Assembly (NCBI GenBank): GCA_045046905.1
Contig: JASFYU010000019.1
Location: forward strand, 13,013-77,012
Source: JASFYU01 sp045046905
Lineage (GTDB): Bacteria > Bacteroidota > Bacteroidia > Flavobacteriales > Flavobacteriaceae
DNA length: 64,000 bases
Direction: 5' to 3'
Below the pieces are notes generated by a model. That model was given only the letters and a program-made list of their open reading frames with translations. It was not told the origin of the DNA and did no database searches. Of the stretch, positions 34,870 through 44,032 are shown piece after piece. Both the position numbers and the translations under genes were made by a program. Every line of letters begins with the position of its first letter. Position 1 is the stretch's first letter.

Positions 34870-36636
34870 ATGAAGTTAAACTCTTTTCTATTTTTAGTTC
34901 TACTATTCATCTCCTGCGAAAAAGAAAAGCAGAATAAGGAAACTTATTTTCAGACTCATTTTGAGAAAACCAACGGAACCGAGACCGCTACCTACCTTCA
35001 GACCATTGATTTTTATATTCAATTGGCCAAAGAATTTCCTGAAATCAATATTCAAACCATAGGCGAGACCGATAGCGGATATCCGCTTCATATAGTCACT
35101 TATAACCCTGAAGGCAATTTCAACTTTCAGAAAATAGGGGAAGACAAAACGATCATTATGATCAACAATGGCATACATCCCGGAGAAAGTGATGGTATAG
35201 ATGCTACTATGTTGTTGTACCGTGATCTGGCATCAGGAAAATTAAATCAGCCGAAAAATACCGTTCTGACGACCATTCCTATTTATAATATCGGCGGTGC
35301 CTTGAACAGGAACAGCTCGACCAGGGTCAACCAAAATGGCCCAAAGTCGTACGGGTTTCGAGGAAATGCCCAAAATTATGACCTCAACAGAGATTTTATT
35401 AAAACTGATACCAAAAATGCTAAAACCTTTTCAAAGATATTCCATCTGATAAAACCTGATATTTTTATCGACAATCATGTTAGCAATGGTGCAGACTACC
35501 AATATACGCTGACCCATTTGTTTACCCAACACAACAAATTGGGCGGAGAACTAGGCAAATACCTATATGAAGAAATGATACCCCAACTCGAAGGTTTATT
35601 GGCAAAAGAACATTGGGATATTACTCCTTATGTAAACGTATTCAATGAGGTGCCAGAAAATGGTTTTACTCAATTTATGGATCACCCCAGATATTCGACA
35701 GGCTACACAACACTGTGGAACACTTTAGGAATGATGGTAGAGACCCACATGCTCAAGCCCTATAAAAAGAGAGTAGAAGGCACCTATCTGTTACTAAACA
35801 AAATGATAGCCATTGCCGAAATCGACGGAAAAAAAATAAAGAAACTTCGAGAGCATGCCAATAACATACAAATGAACCAAAAGTATTACCCCTTAGCCTG
35901 GAAAGTAGATACCACCAAAACGTCAATACTTAATTTCAAGGGTTTTCAAGCGAATACGTATACTAGCGAGGTGACGGGTTTTCCAAGGTTAAAGTATGAT
36001 GAAAATCGGCCTTTTGTCAAAGAAGTCAAATACCAGAACTATTTCACACAAATAGACTCTATCAAAATTCCTAAAGCGTACGTTATTAAGAAAGGGTGGA
36101 CAAAAATCATATCTCGTTTAGAACTTAACAAAATAGACTATAGCATTTTACAAAAAGATACCGTATTGACTGTTGAGTCGTATAAGATTGATGGTTATAA
36201 GACGCTAGAACAGCCCTATGAAGGGCATTACCTTCACTACAACACAAAAGTGGTCAAAAGCCGTGAACAGCTACAATTTCGACAAGGTGACCTAGTCGTG
36301 CCTACGAACCAACTAGGGTTTCGCTACCTGCTTGAGACTTTGGAACCCATGGCAATGGACTCTTATTTTAATTGGAATTTTTTTGATACCATCTTGCAAC
36401 TCAAGGAAGGATTCTCGCCCTATGTTTTTGAGGATATCGCACTAGATATGTTGCAAAGGAATGCCCTATTGAAAAAAGAATTTGAATCAAAAAAACGTTC
36501 AGATACCGATTTTTCCGAAAATTGGTATAGCCAGTTAAATTGGCTGTACAAACGATCCAAGTATTATGAAACTGCCCATATGCAATATCCTGTCTACAGA
36601 ATTTTAAAAGATAAAAAAAGCAAAACAAAAGATTAG
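34870..36636 (+). CDS. M14-family zinc carboxypeptidase lipoprotein
   Basis: 588 residues. The N-terminus MKLNSFLFLVLLFISCE is a lipoprotein signal with Cys 16. The M14 fold shows the zinc-binding HxxE in NNGIHPGESDGIDATM near residue 100, NRDFIKTDT, the second zinc-side His in FIDNHVSNG near 202, and the catalytic Glu region LGMMVETHMLKPY near 295. The C-terminal part (about 340-588) is an added domain without a recognised name. It is likely an envelope-exposed peptidase. Its stop codon overlaps the stop of the convergent NUDIX gene by 4 bases. Confidence 0.88.
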   Translation: MKLNSFLFLVLLFISCEKEKQNKETYFQTHFEKTNGTETATYLQTIDFYIQLAKEFPEINIQTIGETDSGYPLHIVTYNPEGNFNFQKIGEDKTIIMINNGIHPGESDGIDATMLLYRDLASGKLNQPKNTVLTTIPIYNIGGALNRNSSTRVNQNGPKSYGFRGNAQNYDLNRDFIKTDTKNAKTFSKIFHLIKPDIFIDNHVSNGADYQYTLTHLFTQHNKLGGELGKYLYEEMIPQLEGLLAKEHWDITPYVNVFNEVPENGFTQFMDHPRYSTGYTTLWNTLGMMVETHMLKPYKKRVEGTYLLLNKMIAIAEIDGKKIKKLREHANNIQMNQKYYPLAWKVDTTKTSILNFKGFQANTYTSEVTGFPRLKYDENRPFVKEVKYQNYFTQIDSIKIPKAYVIKKGWTKIISRLELNKIDYSILQKDTVLTVESYKIDGYKTLEQPYEGHYLHYNTKVVKSREQLQFRQGDLVVPTNQLGFRYLLETLEPMAMDSYFNWNFFDTILQLKEGFSPYVFEDIALDMLQRNALLKKEFESKKRSDTDFSENWYSQLNWLYKRSKYYETAHMQYPVYRILKDKKSKTKD

Positions 36637-37220
36637 CCTTCGAATAAAATTTTAATATTGACATAGGAATTCTGTAAGGCCTTCTGAATTTTTTTCGGGC
36701 CTTTCCATTTCACCTTTTCAATACCCTCACTTTTTTGTCCTTTAAGTTTGCCTTCAAATGAAGTTTTCATAGCGAACCAATGAACTTCTTTTAACCTGTA
36801 TACTCCATTTCTTTTAAAAACGTGATAGGTCGTCTTCAGAAAGTTTTCAATCTTAAGGCCCTTTACCCCAGTTTCTTCCTCAACTTCACGTAGGGCACAT
36901 TGCTCAATAGTTTCCCCTTTGTCTAACTTCCCCTTAGGAAGGTCCCATTTATCATTTCTATATATGAACAGCACTTTACCTTCTTTATTCGTCACAACGC
37001 CACCAGCAGCAACCTCTAACTTAATTTTTTTGGTAAATTTCTTGAGTATTTCTTCGTGATTGGGATGATAAATATAAGCTTCGGTCAGTTTTCTTTTAGA
37101 AAGTGCTTTTATGGCCTGCTGTATAGCTTCTTCATTTAACAAAAAATATTCGCCATTTGCGGTTTCCGAGAGTTTATTAGTTAAAATCAAAGGCAATTCA
37201 TTAACAAAAACTTTATACAT
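36633..37220 (-). CDS. NUDIX hydrolase
   Basis: About 195 residues. An N-terminal extension of roughly 65 residues precedes the NUDIX domain; the box is GKLDKGETIEQCALREVEEETGV near residue 95, matching GX5EX7REUXEEXGU. The substrate (a nucleoside diphosphate derivative) is unknown. The start MYKVFVNEL was chosen; the next ATG upstream (37229) is possible. The start codon lies only 7 bases from the divergent pyrE start, so each gene's promoter must lie in the other's coding sequence. Confidence 0.9.
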   Translation of the reverse strand: MYKVFVNELPLILTNKLSETANGEYFLLNEEAIQQAIKALSKRKLTEAYIYHPNHEEILKKFTKKIKLEVAAGGVVTNKEGKVLFIYRNDKWDLPKGKLDKGETIEQCALREVEEETGVKGLKIENFLKTTYHVFKRNGVYRLKEVHWFAMKTSFEGKLKGQKSEGIEKVKWKGPKKIQKALQNSYVNIKILFEG

Positions 37221-37223
37221 TTG
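37216..37223 (+). promoter_or_regulatory. -7 element of pyrE
   Basis: TACATTTG, exact TAnnTTTG, only 4 bases before the pyrE ATG at 37228. The predicted start point is at the ATG itself, so the transcript would be leaderless. The -33 element is weak (TTC at 37197). The box overlaps the NUDIX start codon on the other strand. Confidence 0.55.
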
Positions 37224-37227
37224 CGTC

Positions 37228-37869
37228 ATGGTTTTAGACAAGGACACCGCAAAAAAAACAGCAGAGCTTCTACTGCAAATTAATGCAATAAAATTGAAAC
37301 CGGAAAATCCTTTTACATGGGCCTCCGGATGGAGATCACCAATATATTGTGATAACAGGATTATACTTTCATATCCGATTATCAGAAATTATATGCGTGA
37401 AGAAATGGCTAAACAGGTCGAAACACTATATGGCAAACCAGATGTTATAGCCGGTGTGGCCACCGGAGCCATAGGAATCGGCGTTTTGGTAGCTGATTAT
37501 TTGGGCTTGCCTTTCGTATATGTTCGGCCAGAGGCAAAATCACATGGTCGACAAAATCAGATAGAGGGCCAACTAGAACCCAATCAGACCGTAGTGGTTA
37601 TCGAAGACTTAATTAGCACGGGTAAAAGCAGCCTCAAAGCTGTTGACGCCATAAATGAAGTTGGGGCCAATATAAAAGGAATGATTGCTATATTCACCTA
37701 TGGCTTTGATATCGCCACAGAAAATTTCAAAAAAAAAGATGTACGCCTTCATACCCTAAGCAACTACGATTACTTGATTCAACAAGCTTCCGATACCGGT
37801 TATATAAAAGACGAACAATTAAATACGCTGCTTGAATGGAGGAAAGATCCATCTCAATGGCAACAATAG
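37228..37869 (+). CDS. pyrE: Orotate phosphoribosyltransferase
   Basis: Forms OMP from orotate and PRPP in pyrimidine synthesis. About 213 residues. WASGWRSPIYCDNR near residue 31, AGVATGAIGIGVLVADYLGLPFVYVRPEAKSHGRQNQIEG near 76-115 and the PRPP loop VVVIEDLISTGKSSLKAVDAI near 123 are conserved. The start MVLDKDTAKKTAEL was chosen; an upstream in-frame ATG would overlap the NUDIX gene. An SRPBCC gene follows after 4 bases. Confidence 0.96.
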   Translation: MVLDKDTAKKTAELLLQINAIKLKPENPFTWASGWRSPIYCDNRIILSYPIIRNYMREEMAKQVETLYGKPDVIAGVATGAIGIGVLVADYLGLPFVYVRPEAKSHGRQNQIEGQLEPNQTVVVIEDLISTGKSSLKAVDAINEVGANIKGMIAIFTYGFDIATENFKKKDVRLHTLSNYDYLIQQASDTGYIKDEQLNTLLEWRKDPSQWQQ

Positions 37870-37873
37870 AGAT

Positions 37874-38266
37874 ATGCATATAGAAACCCCTAAGAAAACC
37901 GTAGATAAAAGTGACAAGGTGATTTTTGAATTCTTGACCAACCTCCAGAACTTCGAAAAGTTAATGCCTGAGACCATAGATAAGTTCGAAGTCCTTAATG
38001 AGGATCGCTTTCTTTTTGCCTTAAAAGGCATGCCCGAAATTATTCTAGAAAGAAAAGAACAGCTACAATACCATAAAGTAGTCTTGGGTGCCGCCAGCCA
38101 AAAACTACCCTTTACCCTTACGGCCGATATCGTATCAGTCAACGAAAATGAAAGTGAAGTGGTCATTAGTTTTAGCGGAGAGTTCAACGCAATGATGGCC
38201 ATGATGATAAAAACGCCCATTACCAACTTTATAGCTACACTCTCGGCGAACCTAGGAAAAATCTAG
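37874..38266 (+). CDS. SRPBCC-fold protein
   Basis: 130 residues. IETPKKTVDKSDKVIFEFLTNLQNFEKLMPETIDKF is a typical start of a START/Bet v1 ligand-binding fold, ending in a C-terminal helix TPITNFIATLSANLG. The ligand is not known. It follows pyrE by 4 bases (cotranscribed). The start MHIETPKK was chosen because upstream in-frame codons lie inside pyrE. Confidence 0.85.
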   Translation: MHIETPKKTVDKSDKVIFEFLTNLQNFEKLMPETIDKFEVLNEDRFLFALKGMPEIILERKEQLQYHKVVLGAASQKLPFTLTADIVSVNENESEVVISFSGEFNAMMAMMIKTPITNFIATLSANLGKI

Positions 38267-38568
38267 ATTCATTTGCGATACAAATTCATTCTTTTCAGAG
38301 AGAACTCAAAGAATAAACGTACTGTATACAGATATGAAAAGGTATAAACCATCAAAACCTGTTTGAAATTTGTTATAAACTTAATTCAACCGAAGATTAA
38401 ATCTACAGAATACAAATATATTAAGACGAACTCAGGTTTTAGGCCAATTTTTTCGTCAATCGAGACTTCAAAAACAGAATTTAACAGCGCTAATCGAGGT
38501 CTTTGTTAACGACTATCGATATAAAAAAGGGCCCTAACAGAACCAAAGGATAAAACCTAAACAGCTTC
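38267..38568. other. 302-bp intergenic gap with no clear feature
   Basis: Lies between the convergent 3' ends of the SRPBCC gene and birA. A+T rich. AAAAAAGGGCCCT near 38524 is the only notable stretch; it is too short to make a convincing stem. No ORF, tRNA or repeat copy was recognised. Confidence 0.5.
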
Positions 38569-39300
38569 TCAGTACATTAATTTGACCTCCTTTAAATCAA
38601 ATGCTTTAATGACCTCGTCTTCCAGAGCGACCATAAGCCGCCCTTCCTTTGACACGCCCCTTATAAAACCCATAAAGAATTCACCCTTTTTGTTTTTAAA
38701 GGTAGATGGCCTGTCTTTGCGAAACAAAAGGTTTTCGTAATCGCGCCATAAGTCATACGACGGTTTTTCTTTTAGGCGAAAAAAATTTCGCTCAAGATTC
38801 GACATAACCGCCAGTAGCAACTCATCTAGATTAATGGCTCGACCCAACAACAATTTAATCGAGGATACGTTGATTAAGTTATTAAAGTCTAATTGGTTCA
38901 CATTAAGTCCGATTCCAATAATAGATGCTTTGATTTGGTTTCCCAATAGTATGTTTTCAACTAGGACACCACATACTTTTGATGTACCTGACAGAATGTC
39001 GTTAGGCCATTTTATTTTTATATCGGGTAATTGCAAAGCCTTTAAGTTTGCTGCGATAGCCAAAGAAATACAGATATTTAATCGAAACTGATCATTGACG
39101 TCAAGGCCGACATGTTTTTTTAAAACACTGAAAGTTAGATTTTTACCCGGATCGGATACCCATTTTGTACCCATTTGGCCTCTGCCTTTCGATTGTTCAT
39201 CGGCAACGACCACGGTCATATCAGCCAAGGGCTCTGAGAGCATTAGGTTTTTTAAGTACACATTTGTAGAGTCCGTGGCACTAAGTTTGATTATTCGCAT
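38569..39300 (-). CDS. birA: Biotin--[acetyl-CoA-carboxylase] ligase
   Basis: Attaches biotin to the carboxyl carrier protein. 243 residues, the short form without the N-terminal DNA-binding domain, so it is not a transcriptional repressor. DSTNVYLKNLM near residue 9, ADEQSKGRGQMGTKWVSDPGKNLTFS near 34-60 (the GRGR-like biotin-AMP loop), IKWPNDILSGTSKVCGVLVE near 95 and IGIGLNVNQ near 127 are diagnostic. Divergent from rsfS. Confidence 0.94.
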   Translation of the reverse strand: MRIIKLSATDSTNVYLKNLMLSEPLADMTVVVADEQSKGRGQMGTKWVSDPGKNLTFSVLKKHVGLDVNDQFRLNICISLAIAANLKALQLPDIKIKWPNDILSGTSKVCGVLVENILLGNQIKASIIGIGLNVNQLDFNNLINVSSIKLLLGRAINLDELLLAVMSNLERNFFRLKEKPSYDLWRDYENLLFRKDRPSTFKNKKGEFFMGFIRGVSKEGRLMVALEDEVIKAFDLKEVKLMY

Positions 39301-39393
39301 GTAATGGCCTTTATGTACATATGCAATCTAATGTTAAAAACTAGGGCTAAAAGAACAAAAAAATAATAACTTTGCATAAACTAAAAATTTTGA

Positions 39394-39771
39394 ATGCAGA
39401 AAGGGAAAGCTAGTACAGACGAGTTAATCTCATTAATTTTACAAGGCATAGAAGAAGTAAAAGGAAATAATATAAGTTTACTTGACCTTCGAGAAATTGA
39501 GAATACCGTTTGTGATTACTTCATCATATGCGATGGTACCTCGAACACGCACGTAAACGCAATAGTCGGATCAATTCAAAAAACAGTTAGCAAAGCTATC
39601 AAGGATAAACCTTGGCATGTAGAAGGTGAAGACAATGCCGAATGGATTCTTATGGACTATGTGAACATTGTTGTTCATGTATTTCAGAAACACATTAGGG
39701 AATTCTATGATATAGAAGGCCTTTGGGGCGATGCAAAGTTTACCGAAATTGAAAGTAGCGTTAATCAGTAA
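39394..39771 (+). CDS. rsfS: Ribosomal silencing factor RsfS
   Basis: 125 residues. Binds uL14 and prevents subunit joining in poor conditions. LLDLREIENTVCDYFIICDGTSNTHVNAI near residue 30 and WHVEGEDNAEWILMDYVNIVVHVFQKHIREFYDIEGLWGDA are the family blocks. TAACTTTG, a perfect -7 element, is 20 bases before the ATG (39367-39374). ftsH begins 9 bases after its stop; this neighbourhood is usual in Bacteroidota. Confidence 0.95.
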   Translation: MQKGKASTDELISLILQGIEEVKGNNISLLDLREIENTVCDYFIICDGTSNTHVNAIVGSIQKTVSKAIKDKPWHVEGEDNAEWILMDYVNIVVHVFQKHIREFYDIEGLWGDAKFTEIESSVNQ

Positions 39772-39780
39772 AAAAATAGA

Positions 39781-41802
39781 ATGGCAAAAGATAATAATAC
39801 AAGTTCCAAAAAACCCAAATTCGGCTCATGGTGGATATATGGGTTAATAGCTATATTTCTTATTGGGTTTCAGATTTTTGGAAGCGGCAACCTGTCCAGT
39901 ACTAAAACTACAACGACTTCAGAGCTTCAAGAATATCTGAGAAATGGTGATATCAGTAAAATAATGATTATCACCAATACGAATCGGGCCAAAGTTTTTC
40001 TTTCTCAGGAGGCGCTTCAAAAAGACGTGCACAAAGACGTATCTGAGCAACCTTTTTCGCTTACTTCGACCAATATTCCGCAATATGTGTTGGATTATGG
40101 AGATCTTCAGATTTTTCAGAATGAGATTACCGAAATTAAAAAAGAAAGCAATCTAGATACTATAGTCGAATTCGACAAAGAGTCCAATATTCTTGGCGAT
40201 GTCTTTATCTCTATAATCCCATTTATTCTTATCATTGGAATATGGATCTATTTAATGCGTAGAATGTCTGGCGGTGGTGCCGGTGGTGCCGGTGGTCAAA
40301 TATTCAATATCGGAAAATCAAAAGCCAAACTCTTCGATGAAAAAACCGATACCCGTACTTCTTTCAAAGATGTAGCTGGCTTGGAAGGAGCAAAAGAAGA
40401 GGTAGAGGAGATTGTAGAATTTCTTAGACATCCTGACAAATATACCTCATTGGGAGGAAAAATTCCTAAAGGAGCATTGCTGGTCGGCCCTCCTGGAACG
40501 GGTAAAACATTATTGGCCAAAGCTGTTGCAGGGGAAGCCAAAGTACCGTTTTTCTCATTATCAGGTTCTGATTTTGTCGAAATGTTCGTGGGCGTAGGTG
40601 CCTCAAGGGTACGTGACCTCTTTAAACAAGCCAAAGAAAAATCACCTTCTATTATATTTATCGATGAAATCGATGCTATTGGTAGGGCCAGAGGTAAAAA
40701 TAATTTTACAGGTTCTAATGACGAACGTGAAAATACCTTGAATCAGTTGTTGACCGAAATGGATGGTTTTGGCACAAATACCAACGTAATTGTATTGGCA
40801 GCCACCAACCGTGCAGATATTCTTGATAAAGCCTTAATGCGAGCTGGGCGTTTTGACAGGCAGATTTATGTAGACCTACCAGATATCAGAGAACGTAAAG
40901 AAATTTTCGAAGTACACCTCAGACCTATTAAAACGGCTGAAGCACTTGATTTAGACTTTTTAGCAAGACAGACCCCTGGATTCTCAGGAGCCGACATTGC
41001 CAATGTCTGTAATGAAGCAGCATTGATTGCCGCCCGTAAAGAGAAAAAGGCGGTAACCAAACAAGATTTTTTAGATGCGGTCGATAGGATTGTAGGAGGT
41101 CTAGAGAAAAAGAACAAAATCATCACCCCAAGAGAGAAAAAAACCATAGCCTATCACGAGGCCGGGCATGCTACGGTCAGTTGGATGTTGGAACATGCAG
41201 CACCATTGGTAAAAGTCACCATTGTTCCTCGAGGGCAATCTCTGGGTGCAGCTTGGTATCTCCCCGAAGAAAGGTTGATTGTCCGCACAGAACAGATGTT
41301 AGATGAAATGTGTGCCGCTTTAGGCGGTAGGGCTGCAGAAAAAGTGATTTTCGATCAAATTTCTACAGGAGCACTTAGTGATTTGGAAAAAGTGACGAAA
41401 CAGGCAAGGGCCATGGTAACCATTTATGGCCTGAACGAGGAAATAGGAAATATCACCTATTACGATTCTTCAAGCCAAAATGATTATGGTTTCACTAAAC
41501 CCTACAGCGAAGAGACTGCTAAGAAGATCGATCAAGAGATTTCAAAAATCATTGAAAAGCAATATAAAAGGGCTATAGAGGTTTTAAAAAGCAATAAAGA
41601 TAAATTGACCATATTAGCAGAGCGATTATTAGAAAAAGAAGTTATCTTTAAAGAAGATTTAGAAAAGATTTTCGGAAAAAGACCTTTCGAGGATAGACAA
41701 CAGGAAATCACATCAGAGAAGAAAGAAACTCCTGCTGAAAACAACGGCGCCAAAGGCACGCAAACCACTGTGACAGAAGACGAAACAAAAGAAAAGGAAT
41801 AA
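39781..41802 (+). CDS. ftsH: ATP-dependent zinc metalloprotease FtsH
   Basis: Membrane AAA+ protease for misfolded membrane proteins and LpxC-type regulators. 673 residues. Membrane helices near 18-34 and 140-158 flank a periplasmic part. The AAA domain has Walker A GPPGTGKT near residue 237, Walker B IIFIDEIDAIG near 293 and RPGRFDRQ-like AGRFDRQIYVDLPD near 360. The zinc site is AYHEAGHATV near 462. The Gly-rich RMSGGGAGGAGGQ after the second helix is typical. The C-terminus is acidic and low-complexity. LUD and cdsA follow. Confidence 0.97.
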   Translation: MAKDNNTSSKKPKFGSWWIYGLIAIFLIGFQIFGSGNLSSTKTTTTSELQEYLRNGDISKIMIITNTNRAKVFLSQEALQKDVHKDVSEQPFSLTSTNIPQYVLDYGDLQIFQNEITEIKKESNLDTIVEFDKESNILGDVFISIIPFILIIGIWIYLMRRMSGGGAGGAGGQIFNIGKSKAKLFDEKTDTRTSFKDVAGLEGAKEEVEEIVEFLRHPDKYTSLGGKIPKGALLVGPPGTGKTLLAKAVAGEAKVPFFSLSGSDFVEMFVGVGASRVRDLFKQAKEKSPSIIFIDEIDAIGRARGKNNFTGSNDERENTLNQLLTEMDGFGTNTNVIVLAATNRADILDKALMRAGRFDRQIYVDLPDIRERKEIFEVHLRPIKTAEALDLDFLARQTPGFSGADIANVCNEAALIAARKEKKAVTKQDFLDAVDRIVGGLEKKNKIITPREKKTIAYHEAGHATVSWMLEHAAPLVKVTIVPRGQSLGAAWYLPEERLIVRTEQMLDEMCAALGGRAAEKVIFDQISTGALSDLEKVTKQARAMVTIYGLNEEIGNITYYDSSSQNDYGFTKPYSEETAKKIDQEISKIIEKQYKRAIEVLKSNKDKLTILAERLLEKEVIFKEDLEKIFGKRPFEDRQQEITSEKKETPAENNGAKGTQTTVTEDETKEKE

Positions 41803-41865
41803 TCATGTTTGACGTTGTCCTTTATAAAATAAGGTCAACAAAGAATAATAGTATTACAAAAGTAA

Positions 41866-42474
41866 ATGGGGCTATTTAACAAGCTTTTTGGTGGCGGCAA
41901 GAAGATATCCAAAGAAACTGCGGAAACAAGAGGCGTACACATGCCCGACCTCAACATCCCCGTAGACGAGAAATTTACCATTCATTTTAAGAAAAACGGC
42001 GGAAAGTTTCTTTACTGTGATTCATTCTCTGAAATTTCAACGGCCTTGAAAAATATTGTCGATGAAAACAGTTGGCAAGAGTCTCCCTTCCTTGTCATGA
42101 ATGCTCAGTTAAAGGAGAAATTCAAGAAAGAAGACATCCTATTCACCGACAAGACAACAGATAGTGAGGTCTTTTTTACGACCTGTGAACATTTAATCGC
42201 CCAGAATGGTTCTATTTTAGTCTGTTCAAATCAATTGAATGAAAGAAAACTTAATGAATTACCAGATAATATTATCGTTTTTGCCACTACCAGTCAGTTG
42301 GTAGAATCTATCGGTGAAGGTCTAAAGGTCATTAAGAAGAAATACGGGCACAACATTCCTACCAACATTACAACCTTAAAACATTTTCTGCCCACAACCG
42401 AAAATTCAGATGATTTTCTAACCTACGGTAGTAGCTCAAAGAACCTATACCTTTTACTTCTAGAGGATCTATAA
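41866..42474 (+). CDS. LUD-domain protein (LutC/YkgG-like)
   Basis: 202 residues. An N-terminal MGLFNKLFGGGKK is followed by a domain like LutC (FTIHFKKNGGKFLYCDS, LFTDKTTDSEVFFTTCEHLIAQNGSILVCSNQ, VFATTSQLV). In lactate utilisation operons LUD works with iron-sulfur subunits; none is present here, so the role in this cluster is unknown. Its place between ftsH and cdsA suggests a link with membrane maintenance. Confidence 0.82.
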   Translation: MGLFNKLFGGGKKISKETAETRGVHMPDLNIPVDEKFTIHFKKNGGKFLYCDSFSEISTALKNIVDENSWQESPFLVMNAQLKEKFKKEDILFTDKTTDSEVFFTTCEHLIAQNGSILVCSNQLNERKLNELPDNIIVFATTSQLVESIGEGLKVIKKKYGHNIPTNITTLKHFLPTTENSDDFLTYGSSSKNLYLLLLEDL

Positions 42475-42564
42475 AACAAATGGGGTGTGAAAAATTCATG
42501 ATAACCGACTTAATGTTCGATGCCAAACTACATCTGACTTATTTTTTAAGCTAAAAAACAGCAG

Positions 42565-43368
42565 ATGAAAGAAATTTTAAGGCGTTCGATTACAGGGGTC
42601 GTATACATTATCTTGTTACTTTCCGCAGTTTTTCTTAATTCAGATGCCTTTGACTTTCTGTTCATGACCTTTGGCCTTGCATGTCTTTATGAATACAAGC
42701 GCCTTGTTGAGCTCAAAGGTTATTATATATTCATTGCCTATTTGGCGCTTTGGTGGGTGTTTATCTATTTGACACACGACCAGATGTTGATTAATATATT
42801 AATGGGTTTAACTATTGTTGTAGATATAATACTATTGTTCTATTTATTCTCAAATAAGGAGAAGCTGTTCAATACAGTTCAAAAATTTATCATAGGATTG
42901 TTCTATATTGGTGGCGGGTGTATATTTCTCACCATGATACCCTACAAGGAAAATGACTTTGCTAAACTTTTAATTATGGGTATCTTCATATTGATATGGG
43001 TTAATGATACCTTTGCATATATTGTAGGAAGTAGTTTAGGTCGCACCAAACTATATTCGGCAATTTCACCAAAAAAAACCGTGGAGGGTACGGTCGGTGG
43101 GTTTATATTTGCTATGGTCGCTGCCTACATAATGGGAATATACGAACCCATCATCAGCCCACTACAGTGGATGATCTTGGCAGCAGTAATTGTCATTGCC
43201 GGCAGTTTGGGAGATTTATTGGAATCAAAATTTAAAAGAGCGGCTGGCGTAAAGGATAGTGGAGCCATTTTACCTGGCCATGGAGGAATGCTGGATCGAT
43301 TAGACAGTTTGGTGTTTGCCGCACCTTTCGCTTATTTAACATTAAATATTTTTGCTTATGTTTCATAG
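42565..43368 (+). CDS. cdsA: Phosphatidate cytidylyltransferase
   Basis: Makes CDP-diacylglycerol from phosphatidate and CTP. 267 residues with 7-8 hydrophobic segments. The CdsA signature is at the C-terminal half: NDTFAYIVGSSLGRTKLYSAISPKKTVEGTVGG near residue 146, and SLGDLLESKFKRAAGVKDSGAILPGHGGMLDRLDSL near 215. It overlaps psd by 11 bases. The group cdsA-psd supplies phosphatidylethanolamine precursors. Confidence 0.96.
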   Translation: MKEILRRSITGVVYIILLLSAVFLNSDAFDFLFMTFGLACLYEYKRLVELKGYYIFIAYLALWWVFIYLTHDQMLINILMGLTIVVDIILLFYLFSNKEKLFNTVQKFIIGLFYIGGGCIFLTMIPYKENDFAKLLIMGIFILIWVNDTFAYIVGSSLGRTKLYSAISPKKTVEGTVGGFIFAMVAAYIMGIYEPIISPLQWMILAAVIVIAGSLGDLLESKFKRAAGVKDSGAILPGHGGMLDRLDSLVFAAPFAYLTLNIFAYVS

Positions 43369-44032
43369 AGAGGGCCAAAAGATAATATTGACCACTTTTT
43401 TTATCGTGTGTGCCATTGTCTTTATATCAGAATACTATCTTGACAATCTATGGCTTAAACTAGGTCTACAAATTCTGGCTCTGGTTATTTTAGTGTTAAT
43501 TCTTCAGTTTTTTCGCAACCCAAAGCGAGTGGCCATAAAAAACTTTGACGAAATACTAGCTCCGGTAGACGGTAAGGTAGTGGTCATAGAAGAAGTTGAA
43601 GAAACCGAATATTTTAATGATAAACGAATCCAAGTTTCTATTTTCATGTCACCCACCAATGTTCACGTGACAAGGTATCCTGCAAGTGGCAGTATAAAAT
43701 ATTCAAAATACCACCCAGGAAAATATTTGGTGGCATGGCATCCGAAATCAAGCTTAGAAAACGAGCGAACCACAGTTGTTATCGATACCCCTAAATTTGG
43801 TGCTATTTTGTACCGCCAAATTGCCGGTGCCTTGGCCCGTCGTATCGTAAACTATGCGGTAAAGGGCGAGAGTGTGCAACAGGGTGATGATGCGGGCTTT
43901 ATTAAATTTGGATCCAGAGTCGATTTACTCTTACCTTTGGATAGTGCCATTGCCGTAAAATTAAACCAAAAGGTCATTGGTGCCAAAACATGTATTGCTA
44001 CTGTTCCCCAGAAAAAAGGAAATGAACAGTAA
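43358..44032 (+). CDS. psd: Phosphatidylserine decarboxylase family protein
   Basis: Forms phosphatidylethanolamine. About 224 residues, the short form (PSD-A-like). N-terminal hydrophobic segments, then NFDEILAPVDGKVVVIEEV near residue 62, FMSPTNVHVTRYPASG near 95 and the C-terminal IKFGSRVDLLLPLDS block, where the autocatalytic GS-type site creates the pyruvoyl group (GSR). The start MFHREGQK overlaps the end of cdsA. Its own end overlaps the start of the acyl-CoA-binding protein gene. Confidence 0.94.
   Translation: MFHREGQKIILTTFFIVCAIVFISEYYLDNLWLKLGLQILALVILVLILQFFRNPKRVAIKNFDEILAPVDGKVVVIEEVEETEYFNDKRIQVSIFMSPTNVHVTRYPASGSIKYSKYHPGKYLVAWHPKSSLENERTTVVIDTPKFGAILYRQIAGALARRIVNYAVKGESVQQGDDAGFIKFGSRVDLLLPLDSAIAVKLNQKVIGAKTCIATVPQKKGNEQ

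Noticed and set aside
38520..38535. AAAAAAGGGCCCT as a terminator of birA
   Set aside because: A palindrome without loop and only 4 bp; cannot form a usable hairpin. A similar stretch near 26828 has the same problem.
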